A stretch of 64,000 bases of DNA from Trebouxia sp. TZW2008. Taxonomy: Eukaryota; Chlorophyta; Trebouxiophyceae; Trebouxiales; Trebouxiaceae. The stretch's first letter is position 1. Each line of letters begins with the position of its first letter. The translations under genes were made by a program, and so were the position numbers. The stretch covers positions 128,664 through 192,663 of the forward strand of contig BDIU01000412.1 in assembly GCA_002118135.1 (NCBI GenBank), written 5' to 3'. Under the pieces are notes generated by a model. That model had not been told where the DNA came from and ran no database searches. It saw nothing but the letters and a program-made list of their open reading frames with translations. Shown piece by piece: positions 43,926-55,000 of the stretch.

Positions 43926-46678
43926 CTATGTTCTGGCAGCTGGATCATGAAGCTGTTTTTCTGTGACCGTCCACAGCCGTTTGGCCAGATCTGCATCTCT
44001 TGCCTGTGCTGACGGCTGGACGACTTTGCAGTCGCTCAGATAAGCGCCAGACTTGCCAGCCAATTCAGGAGCAGTGGCTGCATACACTGATGTGGCTGCA
44101 CCCTGGCAAAGCATACACAGGAGTTGTTGATTGCTACATGCAGTAAGACCGCAACGTCACACACAACAAAAATGCTGTCTACAGCCTATGCCCAGCCTAT
44201 GCAGGAGCAGTGGCTGCATACACTGATGTGGCTGCACCCTGGCAAAGCATACACAGGGATTGTTAATTGCTACATGCAGTAAGACTGCAACGTCACACAT
44301 AATAAAAATGCTGTCTACAGCCTATGCCCAGCCTATGCAGGAGCAGTGGCTGCATACACTGATGTGGCTGCACCCTGGCAAAGCATACACAGGGATTGTT
44401 GATTGCTACATGCAGTAAGACTGCAACGTCACACACAACAAAAATGCTGTCTACAGCCTATGCCCAGCCTATGCAGGAGCAGTGGCTGCATACACTGATG
44501 TGGCTGCACCCTGTCAAAGCATACACAGGGATCATTTTAGTGGCAACGTGCAACAACACCGCTATGTCATACACTACAGAAATGCTATTTACGCTATGCC
44601 CAGCCAGTGCAGGAGCAGAGGCTGCATACGCTGATGTAGCTGCACCCTGTCAAAGCATACACAGAGATTGTTAGGTGCTATATGGAATCTCACTGCTAGA
44701 TCATACACGGCATATATGCTGATTACGCCCTATGCGCAGTCACGTCAGGAGCAGTGGCTGCATATACTGAAGTAGCTGCACCCTGGGAACAGCATTTGCA
44801 AAAAATGTGAGGGGAATCTTGTCATTTATCAGTATGTAGTGGCCACTCACATCACAGGGTCCTTTGCCATTGTGAGTGCACCACATGTTTATGGCACACA
44901 GCATTTGGAGTCATCATGATGCAAACAGAAGCAGTGGCTGCACAGCACTTGGATTTGGGTATCTGCACATTTGGTGATGTCATACTAAACTAGGGCAAGG
45001 CTTGTGAAGTTTGGCTCACCTGCTCTGCACTCTTCAGGAAGAAATATGATAGATAGCTGATGGCAAACCGCACCGGCCAAGCCATATGCCTCGACAAGCC
45101 AGAATCAATCATTCCTGGGTGGACTGAAAATACTTCGATGCTACTGCCTTGCAGCCTGCAGCAACGTGACTTTCCCACACAACAAAACAGAAACAAGCTT
45201 TTCAATGCTATGTTGCAGACCCTGTTCAGCCAAATGTAGTGTGATTGGAGAGAATACCAGGCTTCAAAGGTACAGAGGACATTTGGAAGCAAGTCAAAGT
45301 TGCAGAAAACAGTTGGTGAGGGGTGCTCAAGGGGTGGAACAATCGTCTGGACTTACAACTTTTGACAGTTCATGCTGACAAACAGACTGCATCTGACATT
45401 ATTACCTGTCGGCAAGTTCCTTGGCAAAAAGTATGTTGCATAGTTTTGACTGCTGGTAGGCAACAGGAGGAAAGTAGCGCCTGTGTCGGAAGTTGAGGTC
45501 GTTCACATCCAAGCCTCCAAACTGGTGCACCATTGACGCCACCACCACTATTCTGATTGGAGTACCCTGCGGAATTACCACAAGCGCTGCAGAATGCAAG
45601 GATGCACATGATGTGTTTCCACATCTTGCAGCTGAGCATCTCAGAGATGTTCACAGAATGCAAGAGGGCGTGAGCTATCAACAATCAATGAGCCAACCAC
45701 TGTGCTTGATTGTTGAGACTACAGTAATCTCTCAATACAAGGACACTTGATATAAGAACATTCTTGATGTAAGGACAGCGCAACTTGGAACCAAGCACTG
45801 CATTCTGACTACAGTGGTACTTTTGAGCAAGGACAATTTGATGTAAGGTCAGTTTTGTTGATAACCACTGCATTGGTATTGAGAGATTACCGTGAATGGA
45901 ATTGTATTGTTTAAAGCAATGCGCATAATTCTCTCATCACCCATTGTGTGTGACTTGGTCTTGCAGCTGCAGCTCAATAGTGTTTGTACAGGAGCGAGCA
46001 TGTTATCATCATCAGTTTGTTGCACATAATAAGGCAATCTTACCTGCTGTTTCAATTTTGGCAGTAAGGACTGCACTAGGGCAAAGTGCCCAAAATGGTT
46101 GGTGCCCACTTGCATCTCAAAGTTGTCTTTGGTGTATCTCAAAGGGCCCCAGGCAACTCCAGCATTCAGAATGAGCATGTCTATCTTTGCCTCAGACTGA
46201 AGCTTAGATGCCAGGCTACTGACACTGCTCAAGTCAGCAAGATCAAGTTGCTGCACTTCCACAGTACCCTGGAAGGAAAAGGCAGACACAGTAGACATGG
46301 TGTTTGTCTGTCATGCATCCAGCACAGTATGCAAAGAATCTGTTCGGTATCTGTGGCTGTCTGTTGATTCATACCTTGAGATCAGCGGTTCTGACGTCTG
46401 CAGCAACTGCCTCCCCAGCTGACACATTCCGGCTGGTGAGAATGACACGCGCACCCACAAGCGCCAATGCTCGTGCTGTCTCTATGCCAATGCCGGAGTT
46501 GCCGCCTGGTCATAGCGCAACATGACGCTGGCTTACAGGGCACCGTTTGCGACAATCAGCGACACGGTCACTTCGAACGCAGACTGCAATAGGAAGACTG
46601 ACCTGTGAGAACGACTGTTTTGCCGGAAAGATCAGAGTTTTGCAAGGCTTGCACGGCAGTCGTGGAAGAGCCAAGCAT
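43926..46678 (-). CDS. Short-chain dehydrogenase/reductase (retinol dehydrogenase / WWOX-like)
   Basis: An NAD(P)-dependent oxidoreductase of the classical SDR superfamily; the substrate cannot be told from sequence. Six exons, on the minus strand: 46678-46603, 46505-46375, 46268-46044, 45566-45406, 45155-45020 and 44102-43926, total 301 residues, all in phase. The Rossmann glycine motif TGGNSGIG is formed by joining exons 1 and 2. Then come LDLADLSS, LNAGVAWG, the catalytic Ser in RIVVVAS and the catalytic YQQSK, and a C-terminal block HPGMIDSGLSRH and EQGAATSVYAATAPEL typical of the retinol dehydrogenase group. The start ATG 46678 gives a short leader and no clear transit peptide. Intron 3 holds a MITE-like element and intron 5 a regular tandem array of exon 6 copies. 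Confidence 0.93.
44066..44815 (-). repeat. Regular tandem array of the start of dehydrogenase exon 6
   Basis: In plus-strand view, CAGGAGCAGTGGCTGCATAC starts near 44066 (the intact exon), 44201, 44337, 44473, 44609 and 44746, so the period is 135-137 bp. Units two to four are almost identical, including intron sequence (ATGCAGTAAGACTGCAACGT); the last two are more diverged. The intact unit is the one joined to the terminal exon. Confidence 0.95.
45722..45892. mobile_element. MITE-like element, copy 2, with terminal inverted repeats
   Basis: It starts CAGTAATCTCTCAATAC and ends with the inverse, GTATTGAGAGATTACCG, about 171 bp in all. There is no coding capacity. Internal blocks match 36448-36602 and, inverted, 59825-59950. 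A TA flanks the left end and TG the right, so a TA target duplication is possible but imperfect. The ends suggest a Tc1/mariner or pogo relative. It lies in an intron. Confidence 0.75.
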
Positions 46679-47383
46679 GCCCGTGTAAGACAGTCGGTCT
46701 CGAAAAAGTGTGCGTGTGGCCGCAACGAGCAATCACAGTGAGACTCACGCGGAAGTATGATTTGTTGCTGGGCAAAGTGTACTGGTACAGGTCAAGCGCA
46801 AAATTGCGTGCATGCAGCAACTTTTGCGCATGCGTTATTCAATTGACGTGCGTTACTCGTGTGCGTTACTTCTGCGTTACTTGTCATCAAGCGCCTTGAG
46901 AATTTCTGCACGACAGCAGCAATCATGGAGTAGAAAGTGCACAGAGGCCATCGATAATTACCATACGATTGCGCATGCTGCTCACCTGGCCCTGGTGGGT
47001 TCCTGTTACCTTTTGACATCAGCCAGAAAGAGGGAATTTTTGCCAAGAGGTCAGCTCATCTGAGGACAGCGTGTGAACGCGCTTCAATTTTGTTTGCTGA
47101 AGCGGGCTTGTGAGGCAAACCATGATGACTAAACTATCCAGAATGCATAGAGCTGTGGCATTGTCACGCATGCACATCAGCTGCAAGCTAGCAAATCCAG
47201 CGCGTTCGAATCGAAAGACAAAAACAGCGAACAACTGTCGCGCCTAGAGATAATCTTTACAGTGCGCAAGCAGCGTCCCACTGAATTTCATGCAGTCGGT
47301 GCGCCCAGATCTCGCGCTGATGCTATGTCTTCTGCTCCGCTGGGCTGCTCGCATGTCCGTCAAGTTTTGCGCGTGAGATGTAG
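46679..47383. other. CpG-rich region upstream of two divergent genes
   Basis: Lies between the dehydrogenase ATG (minus) and the first supported exon of the Gly/Asn-rich gene (plus). CpG is frequent. Short open frames occur on both strands, but none joined into a supported chain. It may contain the promoters and the missing first exon of the plus-strand gene. Confidence 0.5.
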
Positions 47384-50326
47384 GTAAAGAACAGTCTGGG
47401 CTTTGGCGGCTCCAGCCAGGCGTCGGGCGTCGAGCAAGGTAGCACTGCAGCTGACGGAGATATCGCATGCACTGCCCGTGGCACTGCACGCTACTGCTTC
47501 AAAGCCCCAGCACAGCAAAATGCATGTGCGCTGCAGGCCGAGATGCTACCTCTGACCGAACGCCGGGGTTTGGAGCCAAACCGACCGGGGTTGACAGTCT
47601 GCAGAACACATCAGGCGTGTCTCAAGGCGTAGGTTACGGCAGCGGCGGACCTTCCGGATCCACCGGTGCGGTCACCTCGAGTCCCTATTATGCTCTAAAC
47701 GGCTATTCTTGTGCATCTGCCGTCAGCCCGATGCATCAGAAAAATGTGCATGCCTTTGAGCATGCATGTTGTAGTGGCCACCCTGCCTACTAGTAGTACT
47801 GCAGCTGGCTTTTGGCAGAGCCAGAAGCGCCTGATATGTGTCTTGTGCCTCAATTACTAGCAGCAGCTTTTGTGGCAAGGAATGCAGCATTACAGAGCTT
47901 GCTGCTGCCACTTGCTTACAGAATGCTAGATGTTGATGAAAACAGTCACGTCCATAAGTCGGCAGTTTCAATCGCTAGAGACATGTGATATTGCTGTGCA
48001 GGGATTGCTGGTAGCCAAACCTCATATGCGTCAAGGCCTGAAGCATCAGTCACTGGCACCACCGCATCTGGCGGCATTATTGGAGAAAACCTCTCCAGTA
48101 TGCTGCCTCCTTATTACTTCTTACCACAAAGCCATGCAATACACTTGCATGACCTGTCATATGACCTGCACAATACAACTCCAAAGCGCACAAGACATTG
48201 ACTGCATAATCAAGCATGTGACTTGCAGACATTAATCCCACAGTGTCTGAAAATGCTGATTTCTAACCCGTCTGTGGATGCATATTTATTGTTGTACAAA
48301 AAGAGTGTAGGTCTGATGCGCCTAGATTCAGCTTGATCTGCTTAAAGTTGAAGCTTGTAGGTATCAAGCATGTGTCCTCTTCAGTGATGATTACTGTGTG
48401 ACAGGGTGCCTCCAGCCTGGCAAGACAGGACAGGACAGGACTTGTGCCATACACTTAGCGCTTACGCTATAGTGTGTACCACATTGCCTGGGCTGCCTCT
48501 CTAGATAGGGGGTCCCGTTTTGACGCCTGACGGCATAGACTTTTCTTTTCTTTTACTTCTCTTTTTCTGCTTTTTTCTTTTTCTGTGTACCACATTATCA
48601 TGTACTATACTATATTGAACACTGTGATCAATTGTGCAGGCAAGCCAATTCTTGGTGGGGAGGTGGAGGGGTCAGCCCCCCGTACCCCCATTGCCCAGCA
48701 CAGCACATTCCAAGAGTCAGCCCCTCAAACGACTCCAGTCACTGAGATAAGACCAACAAATTACACTGAGTCCAGGCCTGTGGAGGGGGCCACTTCTGGG
48801 GGCCCTGCTGGAATGCCCTCAGGCTATGCTGCAAGGGGTGTCAACCCAGACAACGTGAATGTCAACTACGCAGGTGAAGCACTTTTCCACAATGACTGTG
48901 TGTTTCTCTCAGTATTGTCATCATCTGTTTGCTTGCTAGTTAGGTGTGTGCATGACCCTCTTAGGTGCATACAGAAGCATGACTATGCTTGTGGTTTGCT
49001 GCTATGCAATTTTTGTCAACCTTCTGCCTGGAGCATGATCATGATCCTGTTGCTTGGTGCATTGTCTAGTCGTTTCATTGCATTCATGTCAGGTTATTGT
49101 ACAGTTCACATTCGGTGCTCTGCCTGTGGTGTGCACAATGCTCACAAGCACTTCTATACCATCTATACCATTGCTTTTATCAACCAAGTTGCAAGCTGAG
49201 GTCATGCTTTGTGTTGTCTGTCGCAGTTGCGATGTGGTCCTGATTGATCCAAGCAGCACGCACAGGTACTGCAATAGGACAGTTTATGCTGCTGACAATG
49301 CTTCACATTACTGCACTCGTTCAACACACATCATTGGCACCTCATCAGACCAGTGCTGCTGATGACGCCACCTTGACATGCTCCAATGCAATCAAGGCTG
49401 TTGAGCAGCTTATAGCATTGGACGAGTAATGCGAGCAATCATGCTGAACCTGTCAGTTCATCTGCGCAGGCAATGTTGGAAACTACAGAAATGTAGGGAA
49501 TCATAAGAATGAGGGTATCGGAACAAACAGCGGACCAAGCTACCAAGGCAACACCAATTCAAAGGGCATCACAGACAGCAAGGGGAATCCTCTGCCAGGT
49601 AAGTGGCAATGCTGTTGTATCAGTGTTCGAATGGAGTGTAGGCAAGAAAACAGACAGGTCTATGCTGTCATGCATCGTAGTGGGAGCTGCTGTCAGTGAA
49701 AGCCTGGGAATAGTCACGGTGTTACGATTGAGTGTAATTGCTGGATAAGTGTGGTTCAACTTTTGCTTTGCCAGGCAGGCCTGTTTTGGGCATCATTTGT
49801 ACGTGGTATGCAAGGTGACGTTGAGGACATTGTACATCCTGCCTGCCATATCTCTGTCGCTATGTCAGGCACTGAATGCTCAGCTGCCTTGTGGTAGAAA
49901 ATGCCTGTAGAGAGCTGCATTTGGGGATGCCTACAAGCAAAAGCCCTCATTGTGAGCCTGAAAGCACAACAGAGGGATGCTCCTACTGCAGAGTTCTGAA
50001 TGAGTCAGCAACTTCACCTTTACGCCTTACAAATCAACTGCACTCAACTTCATCCGCACTGAGACTGCTGTCAGAAACTGCTTGACCCAACACACACTGG
50101 CCTATTTACAATGTAAGGAAATTATGGCCTGAGAAACTGCACTCACTTTATCATGGTATTGCTATCATGTTGTGAGTTTGATAACTATTGTTGAGTCATT
50201 GGTTTTGATTGATCAATGACTGCAGGCACACCTGCAGCTGGGACTGATGGTGACAGGATTGGAGGCAGCTTTGGCCAGTCTGAGAAAGGGCGCAGCAGAG
50301 GATACTACAATAACAAGGCTCTCTGA
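47384..50326 (+). CDS. Gly/Asn/Ser/Thr-rich protein built of phase-1 exons
   Basis: I do not recognise this protein. Supported exons are about 47384-47438 (5' end unresolved), 47537-47680, 48002-48097, 48640-48873, 49470-49598 and 50226-50326 (stop TGA). Each junction is phase 1, so every internal exon could be skipped or duplicated without frameshift. The predicted sequence is low-complexity and polar (FGGSSQASGVEQ, GVGYGSGGPSGSTGAV, GNVGNYRNVGNHKNEGIG, SFGQSEKGRSRGYYNN) with few large hydrophobics; it has no visible membrane segment and is probably disordered. The donor at 47681 (GTCCCT) is weak and that exon's end may be different. No start codon was settled; ATG 47524 is an alternative. 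Confidence 0.55.
48538..48590. repeat. Polypyrimidine (CTTTT)n tract
   Basis: About 50 bp of CTTTT/TTTCT repeats in an intron of the Gly/Asn-rich gene, roughly 50 bp before the acceptor of exon 48640-48873. Confidence 0.85.
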
Positions 50327-50991
50327 TTCCAGCTAACATTGAGCTGCATTGGCTGCGGCATGCTGAATGCTTGCCAGACGACAAACTTTTGCAGATACCT
50401 TGTTGACCTACCTGTGCGAACCATGTATGATTGCAAAAGCCTGTGTGATTTGCCGTTATCAATCTAGCTTGATGGTGTACGTCAGTTTGAGTCGCAAAGC
50501 TGTGATTGTATTGCAATATTAAGCAAACACTTGCACAGGGTTAAAATCCACGCCTGCGTGCATCACAATGATGTCATCCCTGCATGACATAAAACTGGCA
50601 GCTTGCATCTCATCACAATAGAAGTCAATTTCATCCTGTTGCACAGAACACAATAGGGCTCAGAGACACACAGCATGTTGCATTGGGATGTTCAGCATTT
50701 TCAGCTGGAGCTGTTCCAGAAATACAAGCTGCTGATAGTGTTCACAGTGCATCAAAGCAGCTGATGCATAGCCTGCATCTATATCTATTGATTGTACAGC
50801 TCTACTTGAGGGGGTAAAATCTTCTTGCAATTGCTGAGGGAAGCATTGTTGCAATTTCCAGTGAGCAAATACACTGAGAAGAATACAGCAGGAGCGCTCT
50901 GCATTTGCGGAACCTTGCAATGTTGCAGCAAGCCTTCAATTTCAGTACAACACCAACAGCGTACTCTGGTAAACTCAGGAAATTGAGCAAG
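50327..50991. other. Intergenic region between two convergent genes
   Basis: Contains the 3' flanks of the Gly/Asn-rich gene (plus) and the F-box-like gene (minus). No supported coding sequence. Confidence 0.6.
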
Positions 50992-51738
50992 TTATGTTCG
51001 TTTCGTTCGCACATTTCCATCTGCCCAGTATATTACCAAAGCTGCATCCCTCTGCTTAGCAATGTCAGGCTCATTCTTGCACAGGTGGATGAACACTCTT
51101 TTCTCCTGAATTCCTTCTGAAACAAAGATCTCTTGCAAACCGGAAAAGCTTCTGTCAATCCGGTTAAGGTCTGAGCTTGCCAGTCTATACAGAAAAGTCT
51201 GCCCATCAGTTTGCTGCATTGACCCCGCAAGCCAGTCCAAACAGCCAAAGCTACACACTACAGAAAGATACTCCTTGGGACCCTGAATTGCCATCTGAGG
51301 AATGACTGCATCCCACAGCGCTGATGGCGCAACCTTCTCTTTTGTCATCAAGTGAAACAAGATACGGCTGGCTTGCACTGTCCAGCTGAGGTACAATTGT
51401 ACGATGCCGACGTCTGCCCAGGTCGTGATGAGGTCAACAGCTTTCATCTGAAGCTCTGGAGCGAGCGCGTCGGACTGCAAGTATTGCTGCACTTTTGCAG
51501 GGCGGATGGGCTGTAAGAGCTGCCTGAGTGCGTGGCAGGTACTGCCAAGGGCTATGGCTTCAGGGCACGGCAACCTCAGCATGACTTCTTCCAGCATGTC
51601 TTTGGGTAGATCCAGCAAGGCCTCGAAAGTCGCTGTCTGAGGGGGTTCATCTTTTGCTGCCAGCGGCATCTGAGACTGTAATGAAGGAATCTCCTGCTGA
51701 GGCGGGGGAAGCAGCGCATTCTGCTTCTGGCGTCCCAT
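50992..51738 (-). CDS. F-box-like protein, intronless
   Basis: A single open frame of 248 residues from ATG 51738 to the stop at 50992-50994; it is the only intronless gene seen in the window. Residues about 40-75 (LLDLPKDMLEEVMLRLPCPE, then AIALGSTCHALRQLL) fit the F-box pattern of LP, V/L-L-L-P and C...R. F-box proteins bring substrates to SCF ubiquitin ligases through SKP1. The rest is helical with no Kelch or LRR repeats that I can see. The frame is open for 24 codons above ATG 51738 but without another ATG until an 8-codon frame that ends in TGA (51838-51864). The gene faces DNAAF1 across 294 bp. Lack of introns could mean retroposition or intron loss. Confidence 0.72.
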   Translation of the reverse strand: MGRQKQNALLPPPQQEIPSLQSQMPLAAKDEPPQTATFEALLDLPKDMLEEVMLRLPCPEAIALGSTCHALRQLLQPIRPAKVQQYLQSDALAPELQMKAVDLITTWADVGIVQLYLSWTVQASRILFHLMTKEKVAPSALWDAVIPQMAIQGPKEYLSVVCSFGCLDWLAGSMQQTDGQTFLYRLASSDLNRIDRSFSGLQEIFVSEGIQEKRVFIHLCKNEPDIAKQRDAALVIYWADGNVRTKRT

Positions 51739-52032
51739 GTCTGCTGAAACAGGGTCTTTATGCACAATTCTGGTCACACGCAACGTGCGCTCTAGGTATG
51801 TCTTGACCAAGACCTCGTTGCAAGTCAGGAAACTAAATCACTCGAGGTCGACATTGAACGACATCTCAGTAAGGGCATGTTGCGAGATTTTGCGCGATGC
51901 GACAGGTCAAACAACCTTGTCGCTCACAAATTTGCACATCTTCAGAGACTGATCAGCATGTAAAACTTCACAAAGTTGCCGATCAGACGCAAAGAGTGCG
52001 TTTTTTTGCTGATCTGGAGCGAACGAGCAAGC
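51739..52032. promoter_or_regulatory. Putative bidirectional promoter, F-box-like / DNAAF1
   Basis: A 294-bp gap between divergent ATGs at 51738 (minus) and 52033 (plus). On the minus side it contains a short frame starting with ATG at 51864 and ending at 51838, which may be an upstream ORF. Confidence 0.5.
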
Positions 52033-55000
52033 ATGGAACTGACACCCGCGTCGCTAAAACAGCTTTGCAAGGACCTAAAGCTGTGAGTTGGCTGCAGCAT
52101 CGAAAACAGGGCTGAATGTTCAGCTTTTGTGAGCTGTTTGCCGCCTGACAGGTACTCAAGTGCGCCAGAACTGAATGATGTCCTTCACCTACAGCATAAA
52201 GGCATCAACAGGCTGCAGAATCTGGAAGTAAGCCTGTCCGGGAACACAAGCCCTGTCCCTCCAAGTGTCTGAGTTCATGCTGCAATGCTAAGTATGAACA
52301 CATGCTGCAGGCATACACAGGCCTAAAAACTCTTTACTTGGAATGCAATGCCATTGCGGACATAGAGGGCCTGGAAAGCCTTGTCAATCTGCGATGCCTG
52401 TACTTGGGCAAGAACATCATTCATGAGATTTCAGGACTTGACACCCTTACCCAGCTTGAGTCCCTAGATTTGTCTGATAATGACTTACACCAGATCCAGG
52501 GTCTGGACACTCTTCCCAGGCTGAAGAACCTCAACCTGTCAGGTCAGCTATTGCTGTGCTTGAATCACACATGTTGAAGTGCGATGTGTGCGGCATGTGC
52601 GTTCCTGCTATCATCAGCTGTTGTCATCATGTGGCAAGGTTTGCAAGCTTCTTTCCATGTCATACTGACAACATCTCTATGGAGTGCACACCAGGTGAAA
52701 TACATCACCAACGCTATAAGCAAATTTGCAAACTTCTGTTGTATCTGGACATGAAAGAATGACTCTCTTGACATTGTCTATACGACCCCCTGTTCGGTCC
52801 TGAAGACATTTGAAAAATGATTGATTGCCTGTTGAGTTCTGGCATGTCCAGGTAACAAGCTGGAAGGCGCAGAGGATGTGCAGCACTTGCATCGTTGCAC
52901 CATGACAGTAGCACTGCACCCTGACAAAATTACTGCCTCACAGCTGCATCATTGCACTGATTCCGCCTTCTGCCTAGGTAACAAGCTGGAAGGCGCAGAG
53001 GACATGCAGCACTTGCAGCAATGCACTAGCCTGATCACCCTGGAGTTGTCCAGCAACAGCATGAACGCGTTGTGTTCCCCTGTGTCCAGGTAACAAGCTG
53101 GAGAGTGCAGAGGATGTACAGCAGTTGCAGCACTGCACTAGCCTGATCACCCTGGACCTGTCCCAGAACAGGCTTGATGCTGAGGATGCAGTCCACCTGG
53201 TGACAAAGCTACCCCTGGCATTGCTCAAGCTCAACGGCAATCCCATTGTCAGTCACATGAGGTGAAACCGCTGCCACAGAAGCATGAAATATCTGATGCA
53301 GTTTCCTTATTTTGAGACTCTTTTCCATACAGACTGCCAATGCGTCTGGACACTGGCACCGTCAGTGCCCACATGAGATTATTCTTGCATTGTGTTGCCC
53401 AGTTGGCTCATCATTTTCAGTCAACTGACGCCACCACGGGCACAAAAAGACAATGGACGGCAATGGGGATTGCAGGTCTTACAGGAAGGCCGTGGTTGCT
53501 GCCATGCCTGGGCTGCACCATCTTGACGATATGCCAGTCACTGACAAAGAGAGGCGCTTGGCTGTAGCCTTCATGCAAGGCGGCCTTGAGGTAGGCCTGC
53601 ATGGTTTCAGGCTGTTGTCTTGAGCCAGGTTGATGATGCTGCAGAGTGAAAAGGCAATCCCAATTTGACGGCACCTCTGGCAACCAGGCAATCTAACCCC
53701 TTGGGCCAAGAGGTTCAATCGAAGGACGCGTACTTTTGTTCTTTGGCTCATGCGCACACGATTTTTAAATACATGTGTCACTGTCTTGAGCATGTCTGGA
53801 CATGAGTGTAGAACGAGACAGATTCACATGCATGCCTGCAGTCCAGTGCGCTGTTGTGTCGATAGCACGTGTTCATGGAGTGTGAAGTTGTGGCTTGAGT
53901 TCAGGCTGAGCGTGCAGAGAGGACAGCAGTCATGCAAGAAGAGGAGCAGCACAAGGAGCAGCAGCGGCAAAACTTCAATGACATGGTGGAGGCAGCTAGG
54001 GCTGAAGCTGCCCAACACCCTCCACCGCCCCACGACCCCATGCGCTTCAGGGCAGTGCTGCCAGGTCAGCCACTGCTTTGCATCAACCCCTCCTGACCTG
54101 GGTCCAGCCAGCATAGGACTTACTTGACATGAAATAAGACTTCGCATGCAATTGTTCCATACTTGCGTCGAATGTGTTGCAAAGTACATAAGGGCCAAAG
54201 TGGTGTGCATTGTGTGTAGAACTTCGGACCGCACTCTGACTTGTTTTAGCCTGTTGCGCTACGGCTCGCTCGTTAATCAGGACACTGTTGTACTCTTCCG
54301 TCCTGACACTTGCTGAGCGCTGGGCCTATCCATTGCTTGCAGATCTGTGCTGCCTTTGCAATTGGACCATCATGACAGATTGTATGAATGCGCAGGAGAA
54401 AGCGAGAGTGATGAAGATGATGCTACAGCCATGAGCAACTCAGACAAGCAAGCTCTGCAAGAGCCAAGTGTTGCCAATACTTCTGATGGCACAATCACTG
54501 CAGGCTCAACTAGCACTGCCCAGCCATTCACAGACGCTGTTGCATATTTTGATGACATTGACACTGACGACATGGCTGAAAGCCGGCCCTCAGGCACACA
54601 GTCTCATGACATACAGACTTCACAGACAAGTGCTACTGCCAACGATGACTCAATTGACAAAATGCGTCCCTCCTTGTCGCCTGCAGCAGAAGAGCAGAGG
54701 GATTTGCAGTCTGCAGCGTTTGCTCACCAACCGGAGAATGAGCAACAGGGTCATGTTCAGGCTCCACCTAGCAATGACACAGCTGTGGTGTCAGGCCAAT
54801 CTGTGTCTCATACAAGACAAGGGCATAGCCAGTTGCAGCCCGCAAGTCAAGCAGACTTCCAGCATCAAGAACGCACTCAGGCATCCCGTAGCAATGATAC
54901 AGCTATGGCATCAGGCCAAAGTCAGCATCACGGTCGCTCTCAGGCTTCACCTAGTAATGACGCTCCTGTGGCGTCAGGCCAGAGCCTAGCAGGCAATCTG

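Noticed and set aside
44161..44674. Tandem gene duplication of the dehydrogenase C-terminus
   Set aside because: Only the first 40-50 bp of the exon are duplicated together with intron sequence; no copy contains the rest of the exon.
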